Shown here one piece after another: positions 1 to 7,947 of a stretch of 64,000 nucleotides of DNA (positions are counted from its first letter, which is position 1; every line of letters starts with the position of its first letter). Location of the stretch: assembly GCA_027587225.1 (NCBI GenBank), contig JAPDDQ010000004.1:1-64000 (forward strand), read 5' to 3'. Both the position numbers and the translations under genes were made by a program. The notes under the pieces are model-generated. The model was not told where the DNA came from, searched no databases, and saw nothing but the letters and a program-made list of their open reading frames with translations. This DNA comes from Solirubrobacter taibaiensis (GTDB lineage Bacteria; Actinomycetota; Thermoleophilia; Solirubrobacterales; Solirubrobacteraceae).

Positions 1-63
1 CGACCGGAGGCGCGCAGCCGGCTCAACACGGCGTACATGACCGCCTACTTCGCCGGCGCGGTG
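1..63 (+). pseudogene. Fragment of an MFS transporter gene entering from the left edge
   Basis: Frame 1 from the first base reads about 20 residues that end in RSRLNTAYMTAYFAGAVSG. This matches the RxRxNTxYMxxYFxGGAxG signature found near the ninth membrane segment of YnfM-like MFS exporters. After about base 63 the frame turns into the reverse complement of the kinase Pro-rich tail, with no further membrane segments, and stops at 199-201. A full MFS gene would need roughly 100 more codons. The reading is therefore a 5' transporter piece broken at this point. The rest lies outside the window, so the upstream part cannot be checked. A chance match in a GC-rich frame is possible but unlikely for this motif. 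Confidence 0.45.
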
Positions 64-1115
64 TCGGGCGGCGGCGTGAGGGGCGGCGTGGCCTCGGCCG
101 GCGGCGTGAGGACGGGCGGCGCCGGCACCGATGTCTCTCGCCGCGGCACGGGCGGCGGTGGAGTGGGCGGGGCGGAGCGCGGGGACGGCTCGGGGACGTA
201 GTCCTGCCACGAGGAAAAGCGCGCCGGTGTCAGCGGCGTGGGGTGCTCCACGGTCGGCTCGTGCTCACCGAGACGCGCCTCCCGGCGCCACAGCGGCCCC
301 GTGAGCTCGATGATGATCTCCTCGAGCTCGTTCCAGGCCGCCTGTGCGCTGCGCGGGCGCCCGGATGCCTCCTTCGCCATCATCTGCTTCACCCACGCCG
401 CGAGCGCCGGGTCCGTGCCCGCCGGCAGGTCGGGGACCGGGTCGGAGATGTGCTGCATGAGCATCGCCATCGGCGTGCCGTCGGCTTGGAACGGCACCGC
501 GCCGGTGAGCAGCTCGTAGGCGACCACGCCGGTCTGGTAGAGGTCGGTCCAGGGTCCGATCTCCTGCGCCATGGCCTGCTCGGGTGCCATGTACGCCGGT
601 GTGCCGACGGTCGCGCCGGCGGGAGTGAGCATCTCGTCGGTCTGGACCTGCTGGATGGCCTTGGCGATCCCGAAGTCGGCGATCTTGATGCCACCCTCCC
701 ACGTGACCAGGAGGTTCTCCGGCTTCACGTCCCGATGGACGATGTGCATGGCCTCGGCCTGCGAGAGCGCGGCCAGCAACCCCTCGAGCACGCCCGCGAT
801 CTGCGGCAGCGACATCCGCCCCACGAACGGCCGCAGCGACCCGCGCTCGAGGTACTCCATCGCGATGTACGGGACGCCTTCCTGCTCCAGGAAGTCAAAG
901 ACCGTGACGACGTTCGGATGGTTCAGCGAGCCCGCGACCCGCGCCTCCCGGATGAAGCGCTGCGCGAGCGCCGGATCACCTGCCAGGAACGGCGCGAGCT
1001 CCTTGAGCGCGACGCTGCGCCCGAGCACCGGCTGGCGAGCGAGGTACACGACGGCCATGCCGCCCCGCCCGATCTGCTTGACGATCCGGTACGGACCAAC
1101 CTGCTCGAGCGTCAC
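45..1115 (-). CDS. PknB-type serine/threonine protein kinase, possibly truncated at its C-terminus
   Basis: This is a Hanks-type kinase of 356 aa with a GTG start. The kinase domain spans about residues 9-270. It shows the glycine loop GRGGMAVVY, the catalytic Lys38 in VALKEL, HRDVKPEN with Asp129, the DFG Asp147 and the GTPAYMAPEQ activation segment, so it should be active and phosphorylate Ser/Thr on target proteins. Residues from about 300 on are a Pro-rich linker. Most actinobacterial PknB relatives continue after such a linker into a membrane segment and a sensor domain; here the frame stops at 45-47, inside DNA that reads as part of a transporter gene on the other strand. The tail may therefore be lost. 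It lies just downstream of tRNA-Arg on the same strand. Confidence 0.9.
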   Translation of the reverse strand: MTLEQVGPYRIVKQIGRGGMAVVYLARQPVLGRSVALKELAPFLAGDPALAQRFIREARVAGSLNHPNVVTVFDFLEQEGVPYIAMEYLERGSLRPFVGRMSLPQIAGVLEGLLAALSQAEAMHIVHRDVKPENLLVTWEGGIKIADFGIAKAIQQVQTDEMLTPAGATVGTPAYMAPEQAMAQEIGPWTDLYQTGVVAYELLTGAVPFQADGTPMAMLMQHISDPVPDLPAGTDPALAAWVKQMMAKEASGRPRSAQAAWNELEEIIIELTGPLWRREARLGEHEPTVEHPTPLTPARFSSWQDYVPEPSPRSAPPTPPPPVPRRETSVPAPPVLTPPAEATPPLTPPPDTAPAK

Positions 1116-1168
1116 GTGCCGGCCTGCTTCCGGGCGAGTTCCGGCACCGTGACACCGTCCGCCGACAT

Positions 1169-1180
1169 GCTTCGCGAAGC
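1169..1180. promoter_or_regulatory. 12-bp perfect palindrome upstream of the kinase gene
   Basis: GCTTCGCGAAGC is fully self-complementary and lies 54 bases before the kinase start, in the 137-base gap between kinase and tRNA-Arg. Its position fits an operator, but no repressor can be named and a chance palindrome cannot be excluded. Confidence 0.25.
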
Positions 1181-1252
1181 TACCACCGCGACAGGCCTCC
1201 GAGACGTGAGGCAGCGCGATTGTTGGCGGGGTCGAACTATGCCCTCTCGGAG

Positions 1253-1326
1253 CGCCCCCGGTTGGATTCGAACCAACGGCCTGCGGATTAGAAGTCCGCT
1301 GCTCTATCCAGCTGAGCTACAGGGGC
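1253..1326 (-). tRNA. tRNA-Arg(TCT)
   Basis: The minus strand folds as a full cloverleaf. The 7-bp acceptor pairs GCCCCTG with CGGGGGC, U8 and A9 are present, the D arm is GCTC/GAGC, the anticodon stem is GCGGA/TCCGC with loop CTTCTAA (anticodon TCT), and the T arm is GTTGG-TTCGAAT-CCAAC. The discriminator is G and no CCA is encoded. It decodes AGA, a rare codon in such a GC-rich genome. Confidence 0.95.
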
Positions 1327-1364
1327 TTGGCGGCGCAGCTTAGTTGCTGTGCCGCCCTATCCAC

Positions 1365-2927
1365 TTAGCAGGCCGTGGCGTTGGTGGCGCCCGGAGCCTG
1401 GCATTTGGTCGAGACCGTCGGGGTCTTGCGCGGGAGGATCTTCAGGGTCTTGATGGCGGTGCCCATGCCGGGCTTGGAGACGGTGATGGTGATCGTCGAG
1501 CCGGCCTTGAAGGGCTTTTTGAGCAGCTTCTTGAGGGAGACGTCGCCCTTGGCGTTGGTCTTCTTGAAGCCCTTGGCCGAGACGGTGGCGCCGGTCGGGA
1601 CGCCCCGCACCATCAACGAGGTGAGCGTGGTCTGCTTCTTGGTCGAGTTCTTGAAGGTGAACGTGACGTTGACGCGGATCTGGGGCGCCGACTTGGCCGC
1701 CGCGTTCAAGCTCGACCCTCCGCCGGCCGGCGCGGGAGCAACCGTGAAGGTGCGCCTGACGGAGCCCACTTCGACGTTGCCGGCCGCGTCGGTGGCCTGG
1801 ACCTCGAAGGCGTAGACGCCAGGCGCGAAGCCGGCGGCGGTGTGCGAGCCCGCCGCCGAGCAGGGCGCGAACGGCCCCGGGGTGAGGGCGGCGGGGTAGA
1901 CGCGGCAGGCGAAGGAGGCGCCCGGCTCGGACTCGAAGGCCCAGGTCAGCGACGTCTCGGACGTGGTCGCGCCGTCGGCCACGCCCGACAGCACGGACGA
2001 GAGCGGGGCGATCCCGTCGATCGCGTAGGTGCGCACGACCTCGGCCACGTTGCCGGCAAAGTCGGTCACGCGGGTGGTGAAGACGTAGGCGCCGTCGCCC
2101 TTGACGGGCGCCGTGAACCCGCCCGCGGGGCAGGGAGAGAAGCTGGCCGGCGCGCCCGTGGCGACCAGGCTGCACGTGACGGTCTTGACGCCGCTCGTCG
2201 CGTCGGAGGCCTGGATCGTCCACGCGGGCGTGGCGCCGGGGACGAACGTCACGCCGTTCGGTCCGTCGACCTGCGCGGTCGGTGCGGTGTCGTCGAGCGT
2301 GACGGCGATGGCGTGCTCCTTCGTGCGCCCGCTCGTGTCGACGGCGACCGCCTTCGCCTGCGTCGCGCCATCCTTCATCACGGCGGTGTCGAACCCGGCC
2401 GAGTACGGCGCCGCGGAGTCGCTCACGGTCACGCCGGCGAGCGTGAAGTCCACGCGCGCGATGCCGGCGTTGTCGGAAGCACTCGCGATGAGCGTCACAC
2501 CGCCACGCAGCAGCGCGCCGGGGTTGGTGAGCGTGACGCTCGGGTCCTGGACGTCCTTGAACACGGCGGTCGCGCGGTAGTCGGCGTCCATCTCGAGCGA
2601 GCAGGACGCGCCGAACCCGGCACAGTCGCCCGTCCAACCGTCGAAGGCGAACCCCGGGGCACCGGCACCAGCGGTCACGCCGACGAACGGCGGCACGAGG
2701 AGGCAGATCGGCCGGATCGGGCCGTCGATGCACTCGCGGACGTTCGCGTAGTCCTCCGAGCAGTCGCCGGTCACGCTCCCGCCCAGAGCGCGGCTGCAGT
2801 CGATGCCCGAGCCGACGACCCGGCCGGGACCGCTGACGCTGACGCTCAACGTGCCGGCGGCGAGAGCGGGCGTGGCGGTCGCGGCGAAGAACGCGACACA
2901 CACCAGGACGAGGCGGGCGATGGACAC
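1365..2927 (-). CDS. Secreted multidomain protein with InlB-like repeat, Ig-like domains and a conserved C-terminal module
   Basis: The protein is 520 aa. The GTG start was chosen because it places a signal peptide (residues 1-24, ending TPALAA) at the N-terminus; the frame is open further upstream but overlaps the next gene. Residues about 25-125 resemble InlB B-repeat domains (FDGWTGDCAG, then CSLEMDADY). Two to three bacterial Ig-like domains follow (about 130-400). The last 105 residues form a basic module with the signatures VRGVPTGAT and TPTVSTKCQAPGAT, seen again at the end of the protein at 13196-14611. It is probably an extracellular or surface protein of unknown ligand. It is convergent with nothing and is followed by tRNA-Arg after a short gap. 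Confidence 0.8.
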   Translation of the reverse strand: MSIARLVLVCVAFFAATATPALAAGTLSVSVSGPGRVVGSGIDCSRALGGSVTGDCSEDYANVRECIDGPIRPICLLVPPFVGVTAGAGAPGFAFDGWTGDCAGFGASCSLEMDADYRATAVFKDVQDPSVTLTNPGALLRGGVTLIASASDNAGIARVDFTLAGVTVSDSAAPYSAGFDTAVMKDGATQAKAVAVDTSGRTKEHAIAVTLDDTAPTAQVDGPNGVTFVPGATPAWTIQASDATSGVKTVTCSLVATGAPASFSPCPAGGFTAPVKGDGAYVFTTRVTDFAGNVAEVVRTYAIDGIAPLSSVLSGVADGATTSETSLTWAFESEPGASFACRVYPAALTPGPFAPCSAAGSHTAAGFAPGVYAFEVQATDAAGNVEVGSVRRTFTVAPAPAGGGSSLNAAAKSAPQIRVNVTFTFKNSTKKQTTLTSLMVRGVPTGATVSAKGFKKTNAKGDVSLKKLLKKPFKAGSTITITVSKPGMGTAIKTLKILPRKTPTVSTKCQAPGATNATAC

Positions 2928-3003
2928 TGGGCGGAGATCCTTGGGCTCGGGGATCGCGCAAGGAAACCGCCCCGGCCTTGCCAAGCCCTTGGTGGCAGCT
3001 TGG

Positions 3004-3663
3004 TTAAACCCTGCGGTAGAGCCGGCCGGGTCGCCCCGGCCCTTCCGAGCGCTGCGAGCCGGTGTCCTCCAGCAACCCGGTGGCGCGCATGTCGCGCCGG
3101 AAGTTCGCGGCGTCCACGACCTCTCCGCGCAGCGCCTCGTACAGCTGCTGCGCCTGGCGCAACGTGAACGGCTCCGGGAGCAGCGCGAGCGCTTTGCGCA
3201 CGAACCACACCTTGTCCCCCACGCGCGCGTGCAGACGCCAGATCCCGTCGTCGACGATCGTCGCGTGGTCCAGCGCCAGCTCCGGCAGCCGGTCGACGGG
3301 ATGCCAGGAGGCGTCGCGCTCGGCGGGCGGCTCCTCGGGCAGCGTCTCGGGCCGCACCAGCGCCATGTAGGCGATCGACGGGAGCCACCCGCGCGGGTCC
3401 CGCGACGGGTCCGCGTACGTGCGCAGCTGCTCCAGGTGCACGCTGCCGACGCCGGTCTTCTCACGCAGCTTGCGCTCGGCCGTCTCGCTGGGCGCCTCAC
3501 TCACGCCGACGAACCCGCCCGGGAGCGAGAACATCCCGCGCTGGGGCTCCTCCAGCCGCCGCGCCAGCAGCACGCATAGCCGCCCGTCGAGCAGCGTGAA
3601 CACCACGGGATCGACCGTCAGGCCGATCGGCGCCTCGTACCCCGCGGTGTTCGTGGCCTTCAC
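3004..3663 (-). CDS. NrtR-like Nudix-domain transcriptional regulator
   Basis: The protein is 219 aa with a GTG start that overlaps the upstream stop codon (GTGA). The N-terminal half is a Nudix fold. The Nudix box begins GGFVGVSEAPSETAERKL, with Lys where hydrolases have the first catalytic Glu after Arg and Lys in place of the second Glu of the EE pair. The C-terminal half (about 145-219) reads as the winged-helix DNA-binding domain of NrtR-type regulators, ending in a GRPGRLYRRV tail. Members bind ADP-ribose-like ligands and repress NAD or sugar genes. The degenerate box favours a sensor over a hydrolase. The target is unknown; it is the last gene of a three-gene operon. Confidence 0.75.
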   Translation of the reverse strand: MKATNTAGYEAPIGLTVDPVVFTLLDGRLCVLLARRLEEPQRGMFSLPGGFVGVSEAPSETAERKLREKTGVGSVHLEQLRTYADPSRDPRGWLPSIAYMALVRPETLPEEPPAERDASWHPVDRLPELALDHATIVDDGIWRLHARVGDKVWFVRKALALLPEPFTLRQAQQLYEALRGEVVDAANFRRDMRATGLLEDTGSQRSEGPGRPGRLYRRV

Positions 3664-5246
3664 TGCACCGCGGCGCCGACGACGCCCTTCACGGCCGCGA
3701 CGAACGCGTCGACGTCATCTTCGGTCGTGTCCCAGGAGCACATCCAGCGCACCTCGCCGGTGAACTCGTTCCAGACGTAGAACTTGAACTCGCGCTGGAG
3801 CTCCTCCGCCGCCCCCGGGGGCAGGATGGCGAACACGCCGTTGGCCTGCACCGGCTGCGTGACCTGCACGACCTCGCGCACGCCGTCGGCCAGCCGCAAC
3901 GCCATCGCGTTCGCGTGCCCCGCGGACTTGCGCCACAGATCGCCTTCGAGCAGCGCGAGCAGCTGCGCGGAGATGAACCGCATCTTGGACGCGAGCTGCA
4001 TCGACTGCTTGCGCAGATACAGCAGCGACGGCGCGAGGTCGGGGTTGAGCACGACGATGGCCTCCGCGGCCAGCAGCCCGATCTTCGTCCCGCCGAACGA
4101 GACGACGTCGGCCCCCTCGACGATCTCCCGCAGCGACACGCCCAGCGAAGCCGCGGCGTTCGCGAGCCGCGAGCCGTCGATGTGGAACAGCATCCCGTGC
4201 GCATGCGCGTGGTCGGCGAGCGCGCGCAGCTCCTCGACCGAATACAACGTCCCCAGCTCGGTGGACTGGGTCACGCTCACCACACCGGGCTGCACCGCGT
4301 GCTCGTCGCCGAGCCGCACGACGCGCGTGTCCACCAGCGAAGGCGTCAGCTTGCCGTCGGGCGTGACCACCGTCAGCAGCTTGATCCCGCCCATCACCTC
4401 GGGCGCGCCGCCCTCGTCCACGTTCAGGTGGGCGGTCTCGGCGCACACGACGCCTTGCCACGGCCGCAGCATCGAGCGCAGCCCGACGACGTTCGCGCCC
4501 GTCCCGTTGAACACCGGGAAGATGTCGCGCGTGCCGAACACGTGCTCGGAGCGGTCACGCAGCTGGTCGGTCCACTCGTCGGCCCCGTAGGACACGGCGT
4601 GACCGACGTTGGCGGCCGCGATGGCCTCCAACGCTTCAGGAAGGATCGGGGCGTAGTTGTCAGAGGCGAAGGCGCGCATCGGCGGTGACATTAGGACACG
4701 CACGGTCACGGTTCCCGGCGGGACCTCCGTCAGCCCCGCGTCGCGAACCTCGGCGACGACCCCGTCCAGCCCGTCCCAGGCCTTCGGCACGATGACCCGC
4801 GCGCGGCTCACGTCCAGCCCGAGCGCGTCCGCCATCACAGCCGCGTGCGCGATCTGGGCGAGCGTCTTGCCCGTGCTCATGTGCACGTCCGGGTTGATCG
4901 CGTAGACGATGGAGCCAGGGGTCGAGGTCGCCCCCGGCGCGTCGAGCTCCGTCGACATCGCCTGGATCTTCAGCAGCGTCTCCGAGCGCTCGGAGCGCCG
5001 CCGCGGCGGGAGCGCGATCACGCCGTCGCCGCCGGCGGCGTGCGGTTCCTCCAAGAGCCGCGCGAACTGCGACGGCTGCCGTGCGCGCAGCACCACCTTC
5101 CCGGCGCGCCGCCGCCACTCGTCGGGCATGTCGAACTGCCGCACCGCGCGCACCGCGGCCAGCCCGACCATCCGCCCGCCCTCGTCCAGGCTCGTGAACG
5201 CGCCCCGGCGGATGACGATGTACATCCGGTACGGATCGTCGCTCAC
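3660..5246 (-). CDS. Fusion of a peptidyl-tRNA hydrolase 2-like domain and a threonine-aldolase-type PLP enzyme
   Basis: One uninterrupted frame of 528 aa starts at GTG 5246, chosen because it overlaps the upstream TGA (GTGA coupling). Residues about 5-185 resemble PTH2 proteins: a diverged first copy, then a copy with the GKTLAQIAHAA motif matching the PTH2 GKxxxQxxHA core. From about residue 186 it is a fold-type I PLP enzyme of the L-threonine aldolase family (FASDNYAPILPEALEAI, then HIDGSRLANA), with the cofactor Lys388 in SFGGTKIG. Threonine aldolases cleave L-threonine to glycine and acetaldehyde. Internal ATGs at 4691 and 4679 sit exactly where a free-standing aldolase would begin, but no clear ribosome-binding site precedes them. 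Confidence 0.8.
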   Translation of the reverse strand: MSDDPYRMYIVIRRGAFTSLDEGGRMVGLAAVRAVRQFDMPDEWRRRAGKVVLRARQPSQFARLLEEPHAAGGDGVIALPPRRRSERSETLLKIQAMSTELDAPGATSTPGSIVYAINPDVHMSTGKTLAQIAHAAVMADALGLDVSRARVIVPKAWDGLDGVVAEVRDAGLTEVPPGTVTVRVLMSPPMRAFASDNYAPILPEALEAIAAANVGHAVSYGADEWTDQLRDRSEHVFGTRDIFPVFNGTGANVVGLRSMLRPWQGVVCAETAHLNVDEGGAPEVMGGIKLLTVVTPDGKLTPSLVDTRVVRLGDEHAVQPGVVSVTQSTELGTLYSVEELRALADHAHAHGMLFHIDGSRLANAAASLGVSLREIVEGADVVSFGGTKIGLLAAEAIVVLNPDLAPSLLYLRKQSMQLASKMRFISAQLLALLEGDLWRKSAGHANAMALRLADGVREVVQVTQPVQANGVFAILPPGAAEELQREFKFYVWNEFTGEVRWMCSWDTTEDDVDAFVAAVKGVVGAAVQ

Positions 5247-5599
5247 AGCGAGATTCCCAGCCAGACGATCACCAGCGACACGAGCAGGATCGCGCCCTGC
5301 AGCCAGTGCGCGGCGCCCCACCGCAGATGCGCGAGGATCAACCCGCCCGCCACCACGAACAGCGTCAGTTTCAGGTGCAGGGTCGAGTCGTCCCACAGGT
5401 CGCGGTCGGACGCCATCCACGCGCCCGTGACGAGCAGCACGGCCAACGCCGCGAGCGACATCCAGCCGAACCGCCGCGCCACCGCGCGCAGCCCTTCGCG
5501 GTCGCGCCCCTTGAGCCCGGGCACGACGGCGAGCCCGAGGACGAGTTGTCCGCCCACGAACGTGGCCATCGCGAGCAGGTGCAGATAGAGCGCGAGCAT
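5243..5599 (-). CDS. Small integral membrane protein, CopD/DUF2269-like
   Basis: This 118-aa protein has four predicted hydrophobic segments (LALYLHLLAMATFVGGQLVL, a central LAALAVLLVTGAWMA, LTLFVVAGGLILAHL and a final VSLVIVWLGISL). ATG 5599 puts a membrane helix directly at the N-terminus; upstream in-frame sequence is hydrophilic and runs into the divergent gene. The pattern resembles CopD-like membrane domains, but no metal-binding His cluster is evident, so the function is open. It is the first gene of an operon with the fusion enzyme and the NrtR-like gene, linked by a GTGA overlap. Confidence 0.7.
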   Translation of the reverse strand: MLALYLHLLAMATFVGGQLVLGLAVVPGLKGRDREGLRAVARRFGWMSLAALAVLLVTGAWMASDRDLWDDSTLHLKLTLFVVAGGLILAHLRWGAAHWLQGAILLVSLVIVWLGISL

Positions 5600-5624
5600 C
5601 GCCTCACAACTTGCCACATCGGAG

Positions 5625-5630
5625 TACTTT
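5625..5630 (+). promoter_or_regulatory. -10 box TACTTT, likely leaderless start
   Basis: TACTTT ends 6 bases before the ATG at 5637, so transcription would begin at or within a base or two of the start codon. No -35 hexamer is clear. Confidence 0.4.
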
Positions 5631-5636
5631 CGCCGG

Positions 5637-6737
5637 ATGAAGTGGCTCGCCGTGCTCGTCGCCCTGCTCCTGCTGCCCGCGACCGCTCGCGCGGACGTGG
5701 AGCCCAACAACGATCCTTTCCAGGCGGAGCTGGTGAACGGGCCCACGTTCGGCACGATCACCACCCGCACCGACGAGGACTGGCATCTGTTCTACGTCAA
5801 CGGCCAGACACAGCTGGACGTCACGTTCACATCCACCGGCAACTGCAGCGTCGCCGCGTACCTGTACGACACCGATCTGGCGCTGGCGACGAAGGTGTTC
5901 CTGAACGCCGCGGGCATGGACCATCTCCTCTACACGACGCCGCCTGGCGTGAGCCGCGTCTTCGTCCAGGTGGTCGCGTACTGCGACGGCGCGCCGTACT
6001 CGCTGAGCGCCGCCCCGGCCGCCGCGCTCGTGCCGGGCGAGCCCGCCGGCCCCGGCGCCGCGCCGGCCGAGCCGAACGAGCTCGCCACCCAGGCGTTCGG
6101 GCCGCTGACCGGCGGGACCCTGTACGGCGGGGCGCTCGAGACCGTCAACGACGCGGACTGGCTCGTCTTCCACACGGCCGGGCCGGCACAGCTCGACATC
6201 CCGGTCGGCGTGGTCGGCTGTTACGTGTTCGCGCGCCTGTTCTCGGGCGACACCCAGGTGGCGAACGTGAGCGGAGGGACGGGGGTGCGGCACCTCCGCT
6301 ACTCGGCGCCCGCGGCAGGCACCTACTTCCTCCAGCTGACGGCGGAGTGCGCCGGTGGGCGCTACCAGGTGCGCGTGCTCCCGGCCGAGGCGATCACGGC
6401 GACCCCACCGCCGCCCAAGGTCTCGGGCTCGTCCACGTCCGCGCGTGTGCGCGGCTCGAAGGTCCGGGTCGTGCTCAAAGGTCGGCTCGGCCTGCCCACA
6501 GGTGTCACCGCGGCGCGCGCCTGCCGCGGGAACATCGTGTTCACGCTCAAGAAGGGCAAGAAGCTGCTCTCGGCCCGCACGGTCAAGGTGCGCCGCAACT
6601 GCCGCTTCGAGAAGGTCGTGAGCCTGTCACGGAGCAAGGTCGGCAGCGCGGCGCGGCTCAACGTCACCGCCCGCTTCCAGGGCAACGCCGCCCTCGGCGC
6701 GACGACGCGGACGTTCTCAGTCCGTGTGCGCCGGTGA
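5637..6737 (+). CDS. Secreted protein with two PPC-like domains and a basic C-terminal module
   Basis: The protein is 366 aa with a signal peptide (1-19, cleavage after TARA). Two bacterial pre-peptidase C-terminal (PPC)-like beta-sandwich domains follow, at about 20-125 (DVEPNNDPFQA ... DEDWHLFYV) and 140-255 (AEPNELATQAFG ... DADWLVFHT). The last 100 residues are rich in Lys/Arg with two Cys and an Ig-like pattern, a type of tail common on secreted proteins of this class. PPC domains usually accompany secreted peptidases; none is present here, so this may be a stand-alone binding protein. Its end overlaps the convergent methyltransferase by 21 bases. Confidence 0.75.
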   Translation: MKWLAVLVALLLLPATARADVEPNNDPFQAELVNGPTFGTITTRTDEDWHLFYVNGQTQLDVTFTSTGNCSVAAYLYDTDLALATKVFLNAAGMDHLLYTTPPGVSRVFVQVVAYCDGAPYSLSAAPAAALVPGEPAGPGAAPAEPNELATQAFGPLTGGTLYGGALETVNDADWLVFHTAGPAQLDIPVGVVGCYVFARLFSGDTQVANVSGGTGVRHLRYSAPAAGTYFLQLTAECAGGRYQVRVLPAEAITATPPPPKVSGSSTSARVRGSKVRVVLKGRLGLPTGVTAARACRGNIVFTLKKGKKLLSARTVKVRRNCRFEKVVSLSRSKVGSAARLNVTARFQGNAALGATTRTFSVRVRR

Positions 6738-7634
6738 GCACTCCAGCATCCGCAGGTCGTGCCAGAACTCGTAGCCCTCGCCGCCGGAGACGATCCCGCG
6801 CTCGCGCAGGTACGCCAGCCACGCACGTGACTCCGGCGTGACGCCGCTCGTCACCGCGTTGACCTTCAGCGGCACCCGGAGCCGCTCGAGCTCGCGGACC
6901 GTCCAGCCCTCGTCGGCGAGCCAGCGCTCCGGCTCCGGCCCGCTCAGCGACGAGATGTTCAGCAGCAGCACGCCGCGCTCGGTGAGCAGCGAGCGTCCCT
7001 GGCGCGCCAGCTTCGCGATCAGGTCCAGCCCCTCGTACGGGTTGTCGTTGCGCTCGCCCGGCCGCGGGATGTAGGGCGGGTTGCAGAACATCACGTCGAA
7101 CGCCCCCGCGAACCCGACCGTCGGATCATCCGGTTGCGGGCACACGAGCGACACCGAGGCCCGATGCGCGAGCCCGGCCAGCGCGTCACGCGCACACGCG
7201 AGCGCGTCCAGGTTGATGTCGGAGGCCACGGCGCGCGTGATCGAGCCTCCGTGCGTGAGCGCGTACTTGGTCAGAAAGCCGGACCCGCACCCGATCTCGG
7301 CCACGCTGCGAGCGTCCGCCGCGTAGCGCTTGAGCGCGCGCGCGAAGAACACCGTGTCGATGCTCGGGCACCACACGCGCGGGTACCGCATCGGCGACCA
7401 CGCCACCTCGACCCCGTCGTAGCGGACGGTCCGCGGATAGGTCCCGTACAACGCGTGCACGGCGTCGCGCAGCCCGGGCGCGAGCGCACCGATCCGCGCC
7501 GTGTCGGTCATCAGCACCGGGTCCGGACACGTCCAGACGGCCAGCGGCTCCTCGGACCCTTTTGAGGCGCCGAGGATGGTCTCCTGCTCACCGCGCTCCG
7601 CGAGCACGGTCAGCTCACGAAGGTCGGAACTCAC
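6717..7634 (-). CDS. SAM-dependent methyltransferase, PrmC/HemK-like
   Basis: About 305 aa. The SAM-binding motif VAEIGCGSGFLTK and the NPPY motif (MFCNPPYIPRPGERNDNPYE) are typical of N6-adenine or N5-glutamine methyltransferases of the HemK/PrmC/RlmG type, where NPPY binds the planar nitrogen of the substrate. The N-terminal 100 residues resemble the substrate-binding half of this group but are too diverged to name the target (release factor, ribosomal protein or rRNA). GTG 7634 is preferred; the in-frame TTG at 7646 would begin on the very first base after the tRNA-Pro discriminator. Confidence 0.75.
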   Translation of the reverse strand: MSSDLRELTVLAERGEQETILGASKGSEEPLAVWTCPDPVLMTDTARIGALAPGLRDAVHALYGTYPRTVRYDGVEVAWSPMRYPRVWCPSIDTVFFARALKRYAADARSVAEIGCGSGFLTKYALTHGGSITRAVASDINLDALACARDALAGLAHRASVSLVCPQPDDPTVGFAGAFDVMFCNPPYIPRPGERNDNPYEGLDLIAKLARQGRSLLTERGVLLLNISSLSGPEPERWLADEGWTVRELERLRVPLKVNAVTSGVTPESRAWLAYLRERGIVSGGEGYEFWHDLRMLECSPAHTD

Positions 7635-7646
7635 GTCGATGATCAA

Positions 7647-7721
7647 TCGGGGCGCCCGGATTCGAACCGGGGACCTCGTGCTCCCAAAGCACGCGCGCTA
7701 ACCAGGCTGCGCCACGCCCCG
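7647..7721 (-). tRNA. tRNA-Pro(TGG)
   Basis: The minus strand folds with a 7-bp acceptor CGGGGCG/CGCCCCG, U8, D arm GCGC/GCGC, anticodon stem CGTGC/GCACG with loop TTTGGGA (anticodon TGG), and T arm CCCGG-TTCGAAT-CCGGG. The discriminator is A, as expected for proline. No CCA is encoded. It sits directly upstream of the methyltransferase gene on the same strand. Confidence 0.95.
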
Positions 7722-7796
7722 TGTCCAGCCAGTATCGCAGCGAGTTACAGATCTGCGGGAACGTGCCGATCAAGTAGGCAACAACCGAGTTCTGCT

Positions 7797-7872
7797 CCCG
7801 ATAAAGGCAAACCGTCTGCGAGGACGGGGCGCAAAGCCACGGGGCTCTCTGAGCCAGCCGGGCTACCGAAGG
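7797..7872 (+). promoter_or_regulatory. Cyclic di-GMP-I (GEMM) riboswitch aptamer
   Basis: The stretch contains the two conserved cores of the GEMM-I aptamer, AAGGCAAACC and GGCGCAAAGCC, separated by a P2 hairpin (CCGTC/GACGG) closed by a GNRA-type GCGA loop. A P3 stem (GGCTC-TCT-GAGCC) and the terminal GGGCTACCGAA segment follow, matching the consensus GGNUACCGA end. It lies 75 bases before the CAP-protein start on the same strand. A further hairpin, TCGGGTC/GACCCGA at 7892-7918, lies between aptamer and Shine-Dalgarno and is a candidate expression platform. Whether the switch is on or off cannot be told from sequence. Confidence 0.85.
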
Positions 7873-7947
7873 ATTCGTGCTTCACGGCACGTCGGGTCGA
7901 CGGAACGAATTGACCCGACAAGCGATCGAGATGGAGGTCGCCCCGCC

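Noticed and set aside
1344-3167. Long plus-strand open frame of about 600 codons opposite the Ig-like protein
   Set aside because: It is Arg/Gly/Asp-rich and without any domain, and the minus strand carries a coherent signal peptide and domains. GC-rich DNA gives long antisense frames by third-codon bias.
1253-7721. tRNA-Arg and tRNA-Pro as integration sites of a genomic island
   Set aside because: No integrase, direct repeat of a tRNA end or foreign gene content is seen next to either tRNA.
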